Positions 63,029 to 64,000 of a stretch of 64,000 nucleotides of DNA are shown here, one piece after another. Made by a program: the position numbers and the translations under genes. This DNA comes from Ruegeria arenilitoris (GTDB taxonomy: Bacteria > Pseudomonadota > Alphaproteobacteria > Rhodobacterales > Rhodobacteraceae), in the NCBI RefSeq assembly GCF_013030265.1, contig NZ_WPZQ01000002.1, forward strand, positions 310,001-374,000. The letters run 5' to 3'. A model generated the notes under the pieces. It was not told the DNA's origin. It saw nothing but the letters and a program-made list of their open reading frames with translations, and ran no database searches. Position 1 is the first letter of the stretch; every line of letters begins with the position of its first letter.

Positions 63029-64000
63029 ATGCGCTTGGCGACCTACAATATCGAATGGTTCGCCAACCTGTTTGATAAGAATGACACTCTGATCGCCGAT
63101 GACAGCTGGTCAGGCCGGTACAATGTCACCAAGGTTCAGCAGATTGAAGCCATTGCCAAGGTGCTGAGCGCGGTTGATGCCGATGCAATCCTGATTGTTG
63201 AAGCACCAAACACCGGTAAAAGCCAGAACACAGTGCGCGCGCTTCAGGGGTTTGCCGAAACCTTCGACCTCAGAACCTCACAGGCGATTATGGGATTTCC
63301 CAACGACACGCATCAGGAACTTGCGCTGCTATATGATCCTGAACAGTTGAGCGTTCGCCACGACCCAAAGGAAACCACTAACAATCGAGCCCCACGGTTC
63401 GATCACGAGTTCAGAATAGATCTGGATGTCGACGCCACAGAGGATGTTGTCCGCTTTTCCAAACCGCCGATGGAATTGGAGGTCAAAAGTAAGTCAGGCT
63501 TCGAATTCCGTCTGATCGGGGCTCACCTAAAATCCAAGGCACCTCATGGAGCGGATAACCGCGATGAGGCTATTCGGATCTCGATCGCCAACCGACGTAA
63601 GCAGCTTGCACAGGCCGTATGGCTTTCACGACGGGTGAAAGCGCATGTTGCCGAGGGGGAGCCGGTGGTCCTGCTGGGTGATTTGAACGACGGGCCCGGT
63701 CTGGATGAGTTTGAGCATCTCTTCGGGCGCTCGTCGGTTGAGATACTATTAGACGCCGGGCTCTATGATCCGCATGCCGTCAGTGCGAACAGCTTGCGGC
63801 CGGGATCCATTCCGTCAACGGCACGTTTTCCCAAACCTAAAGAAGGCCGGTTTCTGGAGGCCCTGCTTGACTATGTGATGATCAGCGAAGATCTGCGCGA
63901 CCGCCAACCAAAATGGCGCATCTGGCATCCATTCAACGATACAGGGTGTTGGGCATTGCCCGAGTTGCGAGAAGCGCTGCTGACGGCGTCAGATCACTTC
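63029..64000 (+). CDS. Endonuclease/exonuclease/phosphatase family protein (partial, cut by window)
   Basis: Starts with ATG at 63029, 4 bp after the DjlA-like stop, and stays open for 324 codons to the window end. Begins MRLATYNIEWFANLF, with the EEP motifs IEWFANL, LIVEAPN, IGAHLKSK, LLGDLNDGPG and an SDHF that ends the window. Metal-dependent phosphodiesterase/nuclease fold; substrate unknown. The C-terminus lies beyond the window. Confidence 0.88.
   Translation, partial: MRLATYNIEWFANLFDKNDTLIADDSWSGRYNVTKVQQIEAIAKVLSAVDADAILIVEAPNTGKSQNTVRALQGFAETFDLRTSQAIMGFPNDTHQELALLYDPEQLSVRHDPKETTNNRAPRFDHEFRIDLDVDATEDVVRFSKPPMELEVKSKSGFEFRLIGAHLKSKAPHGADNRDEAIRISIANRRKQLAQAVWLSRRVKAHVAEGEPVVLLGDLNDGPGLDEFEHLFGRSSVEILLDAGLYDPHAVSANSLRPGSIPSTARFPKPKEGRFLEALLDYVMISEDLRDRQPKWRIWHPFNDTGCWALPELREALLTASDHF

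Noticed and set aside
1-64000. CRISPR arrays, tRNA genes, insertion sequences or phage genes
   Set aside because: No regularly spaced direct repeats, no cloverleaf with the TTCGA-type arm, and no transposase, integrase or phage structural gene was seen on either strand.

Overview
The window reads as a chromosomal segment of a marine alphaproteobacterium of the Rhodobacteraceae, roseobacter group (Ruegeria-like). The evidence is the combination of gene families: an alphaproteobacterial type A RNase P RNA, a PccR-type short-chain acyl-CoA regulator next to a PccB/PccA/methylmalonyl-CoA mutase cluster, choline-sulfate utilisation genes, DUF1127, DUF6497 and DUF4174 proteins and a Hint-domain protein. 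The assignment is inference from gene content; no 16S gene is present. The DNA is moderately GC-rich and densely coding. I saw no insertion sequence, prophage, tRNA or CRISPR array.

Layout. 1-1132 (minus): end of dtd and a nitroreductase. 1240-6759 (minus): a compact six-gene unit made of a 29-residue membrane peptide, XpaC-like and TelA-like proteins, a DUF2927 lipoprotein with a metzincin-like motif, an SPFH protein with a GYF-like tail, and a double zinc-ribbon membrane protein. This is the best candidate for an under-described system. 6841-11385: rluB and tadA divergent, a UPF0173 hydrolase, a CREST-type ceramidase homologue, an SGNH lipoprotein, DUF4202, and a 52-residue secreted peptide behind two look-alike operators. 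11626-15363: gatC-gatA, an Excalibur-like lipoprotein with an AmpD-like amidase, then rnpB. 15372-20225: GYD protein, DUF1326/DUF2182 pair, rpmG, a lipoprotein, a GNAT enzyme, a BI-1 protein with a perfect 16-bp palindrome upstream, and DUF1127. 20353-26487: LysR, quinone oxidoreductase, XRE regulator, hisN, and a convergent pair of 8-oxoguanine and guanine deaminases.

26627-41713: mgtE with 5-formyl-THF cyclo-ligase, a YmdB-like phosphoesterase, two SLC13/RCK permeases, a YbaY-META lipoprotein, a BASS transporter with a 3-ketosteroid-dehydrogenase-like flavoprotein, a glutamine amidotransferase, yebC, an MFS protein, the Hint protein and a second nitroreductase. 41751-48877: ArgP-like regulator with LysE exporter, a DMT permease, betI-betC-betA (choline-sulfate to choline to betaine aldehyde, with no betB here) and a thermonuclease-like protein. 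48978-61101: a DUF465 protein behind an Fnr-like box, then the propionyl-CoA cluster: PccR-like regulator, Bcr/CflA transporter, pccB, cupin, DUF6497, small proteins, pccA, DUF4174 and methylmalonyl-CoA mutase. Together these carry propionyl-CoA to methylmalonyl-CoA to succinyl-CoA; the epimerase is not in the window. 61211-64000: VOC protein, GNAT enzyme, TerB-DnaJ protein and the start of an endonuclease/exonuclease/phosphatase protein.

Starts were moved from the longest frame whenever a later ATG/GTG had a better ribosome binding site or matched the family N-terminus; those choices are stated per gene.
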